Source of the DNA: SB11 sp035906255
GTDB taxonomy: Bacteria; Bacteroidota; Bacteroidia; UBA8524
Direction: 5' to 3'
Length of the DNA stretch: 64,000 nucleotides
Assembly (NCBI GenBank): GCA_035906255.1
Contig: JAMIFM010000025.1
Coordinates: 124,001-188,000 of the forward strand
Shown here: positions 51,538 through 59,847 of the stretch, in pieces
Numbering within the stretch: position 1 is the first letter of the stretch
How the letters are laid out: every line of letters begins with the position of its first letter
The notes under the pieces: generated by a model
Databases searched by the model: none
The model's input: the letters and a program-made list of their open reading frames with translations, nothing else
Told to the model about the DNA's origin: nothing
Made by a program: the position numbers and the translations under genes

Positions 51538-51993
51538 ATGAAAAAGATACTGATATTGTTTGCTGCCCTTGCTGCATTTACAGCTTGCGAGAAAAAATTA
51601 CCCAGCACAGGTACGTTTGGCGACCAAAGCATTACCGCTGACGCAGCTACCCCAATTGCTGAATTTATGGCTACTGCTACCGAGGCTGAAAAATCAGGAA
51701 AAGTAACAGGAACAGTTACCAAGGTGTGCCAAAGCAAAGGCTGTTGGTTTAATTTGGATTTGGGCGGCGAAAAGTTTGTACGCATCATCACCAAAGGCCA
51801 CTCGTTCTCTATTCCCAAAGATGCAAGCGGAAAAACCGCCATTGCACAAGGGGTGCTTAAAACTAAAACCACTGATGTTGAGCGTTTGAAACACTTGGCT
51901 AAAGATGAAGGCAAGAGCGAAGAAGAAATAGCCAAAATTACTGAACCCAAAGTTGAGTATGAATTTGAAGCCGACGGCGTTATAATAAAGTAA
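51538..51993 (+). CDS. DUF4920 lipoprotein
   Basis: 151 residues. Lipobox FTACE (Cys at about 17). The mature part has the DUF4920 pattern: GTFGDQSI, VTGTVTKVCQSKGCWFNLDLG with a CxxxxC motif, and FSIPKDASGKTAIAQG. The two cysteines could bind metal or form a disulfide; function unknown. Followed by a terminator. Confidence 0.8.
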   Translation: MKKILILFAALAAFTACEKKLPSTGTFGDQSITADAATPIAEFMATATEAEKSGKVTGTVTKVCQSKGCWFNLDLGGEKFVRIITKGHSFSIPKDASGKTAIAQGVLKTKTTDVERLKHLAKDEGKSEEEIAKITEPKVEYEFEADGVIIK

Positions 51994-52033
51994 CCCGCAG
52001 TTTCACTTACAAAACATATTATTTTACTAACTC

Positions 52034-52061
52034 AAAAGCAGGCTGCACAGCCTGCTTTTTT
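52034..52061 (+). terminator. Intrinsic terminator after the DUF4920 gene
   Basis: Twelve-bp arms AAAAGCAGGCTG / CAGCCTGCTTTT separated by CA, then a T-run. Confidence 0.85.
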
Positions 52062-52089
52062 ATTTATTGGTTTTAGTGCTACAGCAGCT

Positions 52090-52097
52090 TATTTTTG
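52090..52097 (+). promoter_or_regulatory. -7 box TATTTTTG for the COG3650-like lipoprotein
   Basis: TATTTTTG, 7 nt ahead of ATG 52105, leaving a very short leader. Confidence 0.6.
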
Positions 52098-52104
52098 AGG
52101 CAAT

Positions 52105-52833
52105 ATGCTTAGGAATGTTGTTCTACTTATCAGCGTGGTATTTATAGCCTTTGGTTGTAAACAAGGGGGTGATAAAAACGTGAAACAGTTTAACGGGTAT
52201 GCCGTTTGGGCTGAAGGGTACGCCACTTTTACCGATTGTAATACAGGAAAAGAATATTGGCTGAAAGATGAAACCGGTGAATTGGTGAAGCAATTAAAAG
52301 AAGTGACCAAAGAAGCCTACCAGCCTGTTTTTGTGATATTGGAAGGCGATTTGCTACCCCCATCAACAGTTGGTGTTGAGGCCGCCTACGACAATATATT
52401 TAATGTAAAAAAGGTAGTTACAGTGCAAGCCCAAGCACCGCAAGATGCTTGCAAAGTAAAGGCAAGTAACGCAGTGTTTGATTGTAACGGCGAAGGGTGG
52501 GAGTTAAGTTTCAGTCAAGATATTAAGTTTAAGGCCAATACTCCGATGGACACATTAGTATTTTTTGACCTTACACAACCCGTAGCCCGCGATTCAGCCG
52601 GAGTAGGTCGTATATTTTATGCTCGTGCCGTAAACGAAAACTTCCAAGACATACAAATAATAATTACAGAAAAGCCTTGTAAAAACCCGTCGGGTAAAAC
52701 CAGCCGCTTTAGTGCCAAAGTACTTTTTGGCGGAATGGTGTATGAAGGCTGCGCAAAATTAAGAACATCTAAAAACCCTAATGAACAAAATACTACTACT
52801 GGTTACATTGGTAACCGTGCTGTCCGCCTGTGA
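52105..52833 (+). CDS. COG3650/NlpE-like lipoprotein
   Basis: 242 residues. Lipobox AFGCK at about 18. Residues about 25-110 form an OB-like domain (GYAVWAEGYATFTDCNTGKEYWL, VFVILEGDLLPP). The second domain ends SAKVLFGGMVYEGCAK, a motif of COG3650 lipoproteins and NlpE C-terminal regions, which in E. coli sense envelope stress; role here unknown. The last 17 codons overlap the start of the next gene by 53 nt, an unusually long overlap. Confidence 0.65.
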   Translation: MLRNVVLLISVVFIAFGCKQGGDKNVKQFNGYAVWAEGYATFTDCNTGKEYWLKDETGELVKQLKEVTKEAYQPVFVILEGDLLPPSTVGVEAAYDNIFNVKKVVTVQAQAPQDACKVKASNAVFDCNGEGWELSFSQDIKFKANTPMDTLVFFDLTQPVARDSAGVGRIFYARAVNENFQDIQIIITEKPCKNPSGKTSRFSAKVLFGGMVYEGCAKLRTSKNPNEQNTTTGYIGNRAVRL

Positions 52834-53692
52834 AAACAAAGGGCACGAAGGGGGACTTACTCATGGCGATAATGCTGAGAAAATACCCGATTCAACCATG
52901 CACGATTTAATGCCCTCCGACACACTATTTTACTTAGTACAAGGATTTAACAAAAATATTGACGGTTGTGTGAGTGATACCGCCGACTGTGCAAGTTTTA
53001 AATCAAGTTTTCCGGTAATTGAAGCCCGAATACACGGGCAAGTGTCAGACTCTGTAAACAATTTTATCCGCCAGAAACTATACAGCCCGCTTATTGGTGA
53101 TAGGCCGGCCAACGGTATCAACGATCTTTTGGCACCCTACTTTGAGGCATATAAACAAGCGCAGGCCGAGGATTTAAAAAACGGAGAGAACCACACCTCT
53201 GCTTGGTTTTTTAGCCGCTATTTTACCATTCAGGAAAACACACCCCGTGTTTTTACATTGGTGCATACGGAAAAGAGTTTTGCAGGCGGGGCGCACCCTA
53301 ACCACTTTACCAATTATTATCATTTTAACCCTGTAACAGGCGGCCGCATAACGGCTGATAATATTTTTAAACCCGGTTATCAGGCAGCCATTACTAAAAT
53401 GGCCGAGAAAAAGTTTTTAAAGAAAATGCAGCTAACTGCCGGCAGCAACCTTGAAGAGCAAGGCTTTTGGTTTAAAGACAATAAGTTTGTATTACCCGCT
53501 AACTATTACATCACTGAAAGCGGTATAAAATTCTTTTTCAACCCCTATGAAGTGGCAGCTTACGCTGTTGGAAAGATAGAAATGTCGTTTACATTTAAAG
53601 AAGTAGAGAGCTGGTTGCGCGATGAGTTTAACCCAACGAAAATTGAAGAGAAGAAGCAAAAAGAAGCCGCAGCATCAGTAACGGCCAAATAA
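52781..53692 (+). CDS. DUF4163/DUF3298 lipoprotein (RsiV-like domain)
   Basis: 303 residues. Lipobox LSACE at about 17. Mature part: a DUF4163-like domain (FPVIEARIHGQVSDSVNNFI, FTLVHTEKSFAGGAHPNHFTNYY) then DUF3298 (ITESGIKFFFNPYEVAAYAVGKIEMSF). The same domains occur in the RsiV anti-sigma factor, which binds lysozyme in Bacillus, but this lipoprotein lacks a cytoplasmic anti-sigma part. Ends with a Lys/Ala/Glu-rich tail. Confidence 0.8.
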   Translation: MNKILLLVTLVTVLSACENKGHEGGLTHGDNAEKIPDSTMHDLMPSDTLFYLVQGFNKNIDGCVSDTADCASFKSSFPVIEARIHGQVSDSVNNFIRQKLYSPLIGDRPANGINDLLAPYFEAYKQAQAEDLKNGENHTSAWFFSRYFTIQENTPRVFTLVHTEKSFAGGAHPNHFTNYYHFNPVTGGRITADNIFKPGYQAAITKMAEKKFLKKMQLTAGSNLEEQGFWFKDNKFVLPANYYITESGIKFFFNPYEVAAYAVGKIEMSFTFKEVESWLRDEFNPTKIEEKKQKEAAASVTAK

Positions 53693-53724
53693 CAAAGTAT
53701 TTACAAACACTGCATTTTGGGCAA

Positions 53725-53818
53725 CAGGTTAAAACCTGTAGCTATAGTAATTGCCTTTCTGAAAAGGACTTAAGTCCTTTTCAGAAAGGCAATCTTAATA
53801 ATATGGGTTTTAACCCCA
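53725..53818. repeat. Palindromic REP-like intergenic element
   Basis: Core: a perfect 44-bp palindrome at 53750-53793 (arms of 22 bp, centre TTAA, no loop). It is flanked by a smaller inverted repeat CAGGTT-AA-AACCTG (53725-53738) and an imperfect one around TGGGTTTTAACCCCA on the right. It occupies almost the whole 150-bp space between two convergent genes, so it can also act as a terminator hairpin. Confidence 0.75.
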
Positions 53819-53842
53819 TTTGCTTTTACGCGGCTTTTGTGA

Positions 53843-54784
53843 TTATTCTGCCGATTGTTGTAGTATAATCTTCTTCACGAGTGATTTGTCTCCGTTTTTA
53901 ATCTTTAGCAGGTAAAAACCGCCTGCTTGGTCGCTCAAATCCAGTTGGCGGGTTTGCAGTCCGTTGCCATCGTTTACAAACTCTTCTTTATACACTTCCT
54001 TGCCTTGCAAATCAGTAATCAGCAATTGGGTTTTGCCTTTGTCAGCCAATTCAAAATCCAGCGAAAACTTGCCGTTACTTGGGTTGGGGTACACATTTAG
54101 TTGGTTCACTTTCAACTGTTTTTCGTCCGCAGCCTTCTTTATTTCAGCATTGTTGTTCTTTTTCAACTCTTCTTTAGTAGGCTCCTCAAGGTTAATAAAC
54201 GCAATAATTTTCACCATGCGCACCTCAGCACCTTTGGGCAGGTTTTTTAACTCACCTTCCAACACCTTGCTATCAATACCTTCAGGTATAAACTGTAACA
54301 CATCGTGCAAACTGTCGGTATGCATCCGTTTAATAATCACATTGTGTTTTATGGTAGTGTCGTCGCCAATAACCGTTACATTGTGCTCCTCAAAAGTTTC
54401 GTCCTCAATTTTTATGGTAAAAGGTTCTGCCCCTGTTTCACCCGGAAACGTCTTTTTAATCATTATGTGTTTTCCATGTGCAGTGTCGCCGTGCTTAATC
54501 AAAACGTCCTTGCCGTTTTCAACGCCGTCAAGTTTAAAAGTGAATTTTTCGATTGGCTTGCCTTCTCCCGACAATTTTTGGAGGTGTGCATCTTGAAACT
54601 TTTGTAAGTCGTTTTTGCTATGGAAAACCGTATCGATGCTTGTGGTTTTGCCATTTTCAACCTTCATAATCTTAATACGGTATTCCTCTTTTTTCTCAGT
54701 AGGAGTTTGGGCAACAACCGCAGTTGCGCAATGCCCCAAAAGCAACATGGGTAGTAATGCCTTTACTAATGTTTTTGTTTTCAT
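53843..54784 (-). CDS. T9SS type A cargo protein
   Basis: 313 residues. Signal peptide ending near AVVAQ. Middle part (30-225) is Lys/Glu-rich with beta-strand-like repeats (TFKLDGVENGKDVLIKHGD, FTIKIEDETFEEHNVTVIGDD) and no recognised family. The C-terminal 80 residues are a type A sorting domain: LNVYPNPSNGKFSLDFEL, LQGKEVYKEEF, AGGFYLLKIKNGDKSLVKKIILQ. Divergent from the histidine kinase and sharing its control region, so a likely regulatory target. Confidence 0.75.
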   Translation of the reverse strand: MKTKTLVKALLPMLLLGHCATAVVAQTPTEKKEEYRIKIMKVENGKTTSIDTVFHSKNDLQKFQDAHLQKLSGEGKPIEKFTFKLDGVENGKDVLIKHGDTAHGKHIMIKKTFPGETGAEPFTIKIEDETFEEHNVTVIGDDTTIKHNVIIKRMHTDSLHDVLQFIPEGIDSKVLEGELKNLPKGAEVRMVKIIAFINLEEPTKEELKKNNNAEIKKAADEKQLKVNQLNVYPNPSNGKFSLDFELADKGKTQLLITDLQGKEVYKEEFVNDGNGLQTRQLDLSDQAGGFYLLKIKNGDKSLVKKIILQQSAE

Positions 54785-54816
54785 TTGATGTAATAGTTTA
54801 GTGTGATTTACAGGTT

Positions 54817-54824
54817 CAAAACTA
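54817..54824 (-). promoter_or_regulatory. -7 box TAGTTTTG for the T9SS cargo gene
   Basis: Minus-strand TAGTTTTG matches TAnnTTTG, 32 nt ahead of the ATG at 54784. Confidence 0.6.
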
Positions 54825-54846
54825 CCAAGTCAGGTAGGGGGTAAGC

Positions 54847-54885
54847 GTTAACGAAAACCTAAAACCTGTTAATGAAATGTTAAAG
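54847..54885 (+). promoter_or_regulatory. Phased direct repeats GTTAAnGAAA, candidate response-regulator site
   Basis: GTTAACGAAA (54847-54856), GTTAATGAAA (54868-54877) and the partial GTTAAAG (54879-54885), with starts 21 and 11 nt apart, about two and one helical turns. They lie between the two divergent -7 boxes, in the place expected for an OmpR-family regulator. Confidence 0.5.
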
Positions 54886-54910
54886 TGTACACATACCCTT
54901 TTTTGCATTA

Positions 54911-54918
54911 TACTTTTG
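54911..54918 (+). promoter_or_regulatory. -7 box TACTTTTG for the histidine kinase gene
   Basis: TACTTTTG matches TAnnTTTG and ends 5 nt before the TTG start codon at 54924. Confidence 0.6.
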
Positions 54919-54923
54919 TAGCA

Positions 54924-56402
54924 TTGAAAAAGAGTACAGTAAATAGTGTAGTTGTATTAATCCTTATCAGCTCAGCCTGTGTGCTGTTTTTTCAGGGAAT
55001 GTGGCTAAAACATTCCTATGAAAACGGCCACCGCCAGTTCGACCGTTCGGTAACCAATGCCATGAACGAGGCGGTGCAAGCACTTGAAAAACGCTTGGTG
55101 TTTAATATGTTCAGCGGCGAATTTAATAACGATACGCTGCCCAAGGGTCAAGTGCGTGTATTAATGCAGCATACCGATACCCAAAGGCGGCTGGATGTGG
55201 TAAAGTACGACTCAATAGTGCATATAAATGAAATTAACGATACCGTAAGGTATGTTACCCGCAACCACAGCCAGATGTTGGTATCGGGCGATTCGTTCAC
55301 AGTAAAGCTGAAAAACAGGGTAGGGGATATTGTGGGGCGCATACTAAACGATATGCAAGTGGACACATTGGCCATGCGCAAACCATTGCCAAACCCCAAC
55401 ATAGATTCTGTGTTAACGGTTGCACTTAAACAAAAAGGGATAACCAATACGTTTGATTACGCCATTAGGGGTGTTGACGGGGCAATACACCAAAAGTCGG
55501 CAGGGTTTGATGAGGCTGATACCGCCAAAGCGTACAAAGTACTCATGTACCCCTTTCACATTGCAGTTCGCCCCGATGTATTGATGGTGCAGGTGTATAA
55601 CAGGCATAAAACGGTGTACCCGTCGGTAATGCCGGTATTTGTTGCTTCGCTTGTTTTTACTGTGTTTATGATAATAACCTGTTGGTTAAGTATCCGCACC
55701 ATATTAAAACAAAAGAAAATCAGCACTATAAAGAACGATTTTATCAATAACATGACCCACGAGTTTAAAACCCCTATTGCTACCATAGGGCTGGCTGCTG
55801 ATACGCTTAAAGAGAGGGGAGATGAACAAGTGGTGCACTTTGCTTCAATTATTAAGCAGGAAAGTTTAAACATGAACCAAAAAGTGGAAACCATTTTGCA
55901 AATGGCACTTTTGGAACAACAGCAAGTAAAATTGGTACTAAGGGTAGTAAATGTTCATACGTTGTTAGAACAAGCTCTTACCCACTTTGAGTTACAATTA
56001 AAAGCCAAGCAGGCTCACGTGTCAACTGTTTTTGAAGCACTAACACCCAATGTATTAGCTGATGCGCTGCACCTTACCAATGTATTTGCCAATGTGATAG
56101 ATAACGCCCTTAAATATTCAGAAAGGCAACCGAAACTAAACATAACAACTAAAAATGGAGTTGGCCAAGTAATAATAAGCATTAGCGACGAAGGAATCGG
56201 CATGAGCAAAGAAGAACAAAAAAGAGTGTTTGATAAATTTTACCGTGCCCAAAGCGGCAACATACACAACACCAAAGGTTTTGGTTTAGGGTTGAGTTAT
56301 GCCTTGCAAATTGTGCAACTTCATAAAGGCACTATTACCCTTGAAAGCGATAAAAATAAAGGAACAATAGTAACTATTAGTTTACCGGTAATAAATGAAT
56401 AA
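54924..56402 (+). CDS. Sensor histidine kinase (RprX-like)
   Basis: 492 residues from TTG 54924 (KKSTVNSVVVLILISS begins the first membrane helix); an in-frame GTG at 54885 lies upstream of the -7 box. Two membrane helices (about 6-24 and 238-262) bracket a periplasmic sensor domain of about 210 residues. Then HisKA with phospho-acceptor His279 in NNMTHEFKTP, and HATPase_c with NVIDNALKYS (N box), DEGIGMS (G1) and GFGLGLSY (G2). It resembles the RprX sensor of Bacteroides; signal unknown. Overlaps the response regulator by 8 nt. Confidence 0.9.
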   Translation: MKKSTVNSVVVLILISSACVLFFQGMWLKHSYENGHRQFDRSVTNAMNEAVQALEKRLVFNMFSGEFNNDTLPKGQVRVLMQHTDTQRRLDVVKYDSIVHINEINDTVRYVTRNHSQMLVSGDSFTVKLKNRVGDIVGRILNDMQVDTLAMRKPLPNPNIDSVLTVALKQKGITNTFDYAIRGVDGAIHQKSAGFDEADTAKAYKVLMYPFHIAVRPDVLMVQVYNRHKTVYPSVMPVFVASLVFTVFMIITCWLSIRTILKQKKISTIKNDFINNMTHEFKTPIATIGLAADTLKERGDEQVVHFASIIKQESLNMNQKVETILQMALLEQQQVKLVLRVVNVHTLLEQALTHFELQLKAKQAHVSTVFEALTPNVLADALHLTNVFANVIDNALKYSERQPKLNITTKNGVGQVIISISDEGIGMSKEEQKRVFDKFYRAQSGNIHNTKGFGLGLSYALQIVQLHKGTITLESDKNKGTIVTISLPVINE

Positions 56403-57093
56403 TAGTCCCCACATATTGCTGGTTGAAGACGATGTGAACTTTGGTTCAGTGTTAAAATCGTTTTTAGAGATGCACAGGTATAATGTTACCCTTTGCGATA
56501 ACGGGGAAAAAGGATATTCAGCCTTTAGGGCGGGTAGTTTTGATATGTGTTTGGTAGATGTGATGATGCCTTACAAAGATGGTTTTACATTGGTGCAAGA
56601 AATACGGCGGTTTGATAGTATAGTTCCCGTAGTTTTTATTACGGCCAAAAGTATGAAACCCGACGTATTGAATGGGTTTGAGGTAGGAGCAGATGATTAC
56701 ATTACCAAACCGTTTGACAGTGAAATTTTACTGCAAAAAATAAAAGCACTGTTGCGCAGAAGCAGTAATAAACCCTCCGAGGCATTGCAGGTGAACGGAG
56801 ATGTACCCATTGGTAATTTTGTGTTTAATACACATACACGCGAATTACAGGGCTTTGGAAAAGTAATCAATCTTTCGCCGAAAGAGGCTGAACTATTAGC
56901 ACTGCTTTGCAATGAAGGGCAAACATTGCTTGAGCGGCACAAAGCCCTTGTGAAATTGTGGGGAGAAGACAGCTATTTTACTGCCCGTAGTATGGATGTG
57001 TACATTACCCGTTTACGAGGTTACTTTAAACCCGATGCTTCCATCAGCATTATCAATGTACAGCGTAAGGGGTTCAGGCTGGTAGTCAGTTAG
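56395..57093 (+). CDS. OmpR-family response regulator (RprY-like)
   Basis: 232 residues. Receiver domain (5-120) with acidic pocket Glu11-Asp12, phosphorylation site Asp55 (LVDVMMP), conserved Thr (FITAK) and Lys in TKPFD. C-terminal winged-helix DNA-binding domain (about 135-230): LSPKEAELLALLC, RSMDVYITRLRGYFK, INVQRKGFRLVV. Expected to bind tandem direct repeats. Co-transcribed with the kinase. Confidence 0.93.
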   Translation: MNNSPHILLVEDDVNFGSVLKSFLEMHRYNVTLCDNGEKGYSAFRAGSFDMCLVDVMMPYKDGFTLVQEIRRFDSIVPVVFITAKSMKPDVLNGFEVGADDYITKPFDSEILLQKIKALLRRSSNKPSEALQVNGDVPIGNFVFNTHTRELQGFGKVINLSPKEAELLALLCNEGQTLLERHKALVKLWGEDSYFTARSMDVYITRLRGYFKPDASISIINVQRKGFRLVVS

Positions 57094-57157
57094 CGATACA
57101 TTTAGCATTGAACAATTAAGATTTTCAATCCCTAATTCCTAACGCCCAATTCCTATC

Positions 57158-58426
57158 CTAATATCCGTATTTATCCTTCCACCGATCCTTCAAAAACTTG
57201 CGGAGCTCATTCTCGCGGGCATTGTTACCGGGCTCGTAAAGTTTAGTGCCATTAATAGCCTCGGGCAAAAAGTTCATTTCAATAAAACTGTTATCATAAT
57301 CGTGGGCGTATTTATACTCTTTGCCGTAACCTATGTTTTTCATCAGTTTGGTTACGGCATTGCGCAAATGAAGCGGTACGGGTAAATCGCCTGTTTTACG
57401 CACCAAATCAGCCGCCGCCCCAATAGCCATGTACGAAGCATTGCTTTTTACCGAGCTGGCCAAATACACCGCCGTTTGCGAAAGGATAATCCTGCCTTCG
57501 GGCATACCTATTTGCGTAACCGCTTGAAAAGTACTGCTTGCCAACAACAACGCATTAGGGTTGGCATTACCCACATCTTCGCTTGCAAAAATTACCATTC
57601 GGCGGGCAATAAACTTAGGGTCTTCGCCACCTTCCAGCATACGTGCCAGCCAATAAACCGCGCCGTTCGGGTCGCTGCCCCGCATCGATTTTATAAAAGC
57701 CGAAATAATATCGTAGTGCTGCTCCCCGCTTTTGTCGTACATCGCCATTTTATTTTGTGCCGCTGCCATTACCGCTTGGTTACTCACCACCCTTTTGTTG
57801 CCGGTTTGTTGGTTTATGGTAAGCTCAAGCAAATTCAACAGCTTGCGTCCGTCGCCACCACTTAGGTGAAACAGGGCGTCTGTTTCCTGCACATCAATCT
57901 CCAGCGTTTTTAGCACTTCATCGGTAGCAATAGCTCTATTCAGTATCTCGCCCAGTTCTTTATCGCCTAATGATTTAAGAATATACACCTGACACCTTGA
58001 TAATAACGCCGAAATCACCTCAAACGAGGGATTTTCGGTGGTGGCACCCATCAGTATAATCTTTCCCCGTTCCACTGCCGCCAGCAAAGCATCTTGCTGG
58101 GCTTTGTTAAAACGGTGTATCTCGTCAATAAACAAAATGCTTTTGCCTACAGTATCTGCTTGGTCAAACACCGCGCGCACCTCTTTCACGCCTGATTGTA
58201 TTGCACTTAAAGCAAAAAAGGGCAACTCCATGTAATTGGCAATCAGTTGTGCCAATGTGGTTTTACCCACTCCCGGTGGCCCCCAAAATATCAGTGAGGG
58301 TACAGTTCCGTTTTCAATAGCCTTGCGCAATACAGCACCTTCACCCACAAGGTGTTCCTGTCCGGTATATTCGTCTAATGTTTGCGGGCGCAGCCGCTCT
58401 GCTAAAGGGGGGAGTTGAGTATTCAT
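57158..58426 (-). CDS. rarA: Replication-associated recombination protein RarA (MgsA)
   Basis: 422 residues. AAA+ ATPase of the clamp-loader clade that acts at stalled forks. Walker A GPPGVGKT (49-56), Walker B LFIDEIHRFNKAQQ, sensor 1 MGATTENPSFEV, sensor 2 SGGDGRKLLNLLE, then a C-terminal tetramerisation region (YWLARMLEGGEDPKFIARRM, YKYAHDYDN). Convergent with the response regulator; no clear terminator in between. Confidence 0.95.
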   Translation of the reverse strand: MNTQLPPLAERLRPQTLDEYTGQEHLVGEGAVLRKAIENGTVPSLIFWGPPGVGKTTLAQLIANYMELPFFALSAIQSGVKEVRAVFDQADTVGKSILFIDEIHRFNKAQQDALLAAVERGKIILMGATTENPSFEVISALLSRCQVYILKSLGDKELGEILNRAIATDEVLKTLEIDVQETDALFHLSGGDGRKLLNLLELTINQQTGNKRVVSNQAVMAAAQNKMAMYDKSGEQHYDIISAFIKSMRGSDPNGAVYWLARMLEGGEDPKFIARRMVIFASEDVGNANPNALLLASSTFQAVTQIGMPEGRIILSQTAVYLASSVKSNASYMAIGAAADLVRKTGDLPVPLHLRNAVTKLMKNIGYGKEYKYAHDYDNSFIEMNFLPEAINGTKLYEPGNNARENELRKFLKDRWKDKYGY

Positions 58427-58603
58427 GGTTCAGTTAACATTTAACAGTAAACAAATTGAGTTTGTTTAAAAATTAAACAATATTGAGCGTGAAATTTAGT
58501 GAAGTTATCGGAATGAATGACATTTCATTATAACCTTTGTTACGGCACATTATTAGCTGTATATTTATCAGAAAGAGATAATAGTATAGAGAAAGATTAA
58601 CGA

Positions 58604-59374
58604 ATGAAAACCAAACAAGAGATAGTAGAGAACTGGTTACCCCGTTATACAGGCAGCGAATTGAAAGATTTTGGAGAATATATTTTGCTTACCAATTTTA
58701 GCGGATATGTAGAGATGTTTGCAGAGCATTTTGGGGTAAAAGTAGGAGGGGTAGGGAAACCCATGCAAACGGCAACCGCCGAAGATGTAACCATGATAAA
58801 TTTTGGGATGGGCAGCCCCAATGCGGCCACGGTAATGGATTTACTTAGTGCGATAGACCCGAAAGCGGTATTGTTTTTAGGCAAGTGTGGCGGCTTGAAG
58901 AAGAAAAACCAAATCGGCGATTTGATATTGCCCATTGCGGCTATACGAGGCGAGGGTACATCGGATGATTATTTTCCGCCCGAAGTGCCTGCGTTGCCGG
59001 CATTTGCTTTGCAAAAAGCCATTAGTACAACTATTCGTGATTTTAACCGCGATTATTGGACGGGCACAGTATATACCACCAACCGTCGTGTGTGGGAACA
59101 CGATGAAGAGTTTAAAGAATACCTTACCAAAGTGCGTGCAATGGCCATTGATATGGAAACGGCAACTGTGTTTAGTGTGGGGTTTGCCAACGAAATTCCT
59201 ACCGGAGCATTATTGCTGGTGAGCGACCAACCGATGGTACCCGAAGGTGTGAAAACGGCGGAGAGTGATAAAAAGGTAACAGCCAATTTTGCTAAGGAAC
59301 ACGTATTGATAGGGATTGACTCGTTGCGTAAGCTAAGGGATAATAATATAACCGTAAAGCACTTGAAATTTTAA
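58604..59374 (+). CDS. AMP nucleosidase, short form
   Basis: 256 residues. Corresponds to the catalytic phosphorylase-like domain; the N-terminal regulatory domain of the E. coli enzyme (484 residues) is missing. Seen: INFGMGSPNAATVMDLL, FLGKCGGLKKKNQIGD, AIRGEGTSDDYFPPEVPALP, AIDMETATVFSVGF and VSDQPMVPEGVKT, all of the PNP/UDP phosphorylase superfamily. Splits AMP into adenine and ribose-5-phosphate. Stands alone; the 177-nt upstream region has no exact -7 box. Confidence 0.9.
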   Translation: MKTKQEIVENWLPRYTGSELKDFGEYILLTNFSGYVEMFAEHFGVKVGGVGKPMQTATAEDVTMINFGMGSPNAATVMDLLSAIDPKAVLFLGKCGGLKKKNQIGDLILPIAAIRGEGTSDDYFPPEVPALPAFALQKAISTTIRDFNRDYWTGTVYTTNRRVWEHDEEFKEYLTKVRAMAIDMETATVFSVGFANEIPTGALLLVSDQPMVPEGVKTAESDKKVTANFAKEHVLIGIDSLRKLRDNNITVKHLKF

Positions 59375-59382
59375 GCGGGTGT

Positions 59383-59796
59383 TTATTCAAACGGAAGCAG
59401 GTCGGGTTCTAAATACGTTGTTTTGGCTTTTTCTGAGCCGATAATGTCAAAGCCATAATGAGTTTCAAGCAGTGATTTAAACCCGTATTTCAGTTTAGGA
59501 AATTCGCTAATTAACTCTTGAAAACTGGTGGCTACTGATTTTTGGATAAAATGGTTCACTGCTTTTATCGAAGCCACAGTGAGTGTTTGGTTATACTTTT
59601 CCTCGTGCCCCAATAAGCGGGCATAATCCTTTATTTGGGTACACAAATTTAAAATAGCTTTAGTGATGCCATACTTGGTAATGTGTATCCATGCCAAACG
59701 AAGATGGGCTTCGTGAGTAAAAAGTTTTGAGGGTAAAGTGCCCTGCTCAAACTGAACTTCAAGCTGGTAATCGGGTAATTTATTGTGTGCCTCCAT
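59383..59796 (-). CDS. Conserved hypothetical protein
   Basis: 137 residues, mostly helical, no signal peptide or membrane segment. Contains a His-rich motif FTHEAHLRLAWIH near residue 27-39. No family recognised. Lies between amn and the large outer-membrane gene, 51 nt downstream of the latter on the same strand, so it may share its transcript. Confidence 0.6.
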   Translation of the reverse strand: MEAHNKLPDYQLEVQFEQGTLPSKLFTHEAHLRLAWIHITKYGITKAILNLCTQIKDYARLLGHEEKYNQTLTVASIKAVNHFIQKSVATSFQELISEFPKLKYGFKSLLETHYGFDIIGSEKAKTTYLEPDLLPFE

Positions 59797-59847
59797 TTAA
59801 ATAATAGACAGCAAGGTTTCAAAAAATGTTGCAGGGTTGATTTACAA

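Noticed and set aside
53964..54596. 210-codon open frame antisense to the T9SS cargo gene
   Set aside because: Ser/Leu-rich shadow of a Lys/Glu-rich gene; no signal peptide or domain.
57110..57150. Repeated CCTAATTCC/CCAATTCC words between the response regulator and rarA
   Set aside because: Short, imperfect and AT-rich; no hairpin or promoter, likely simple sequence.
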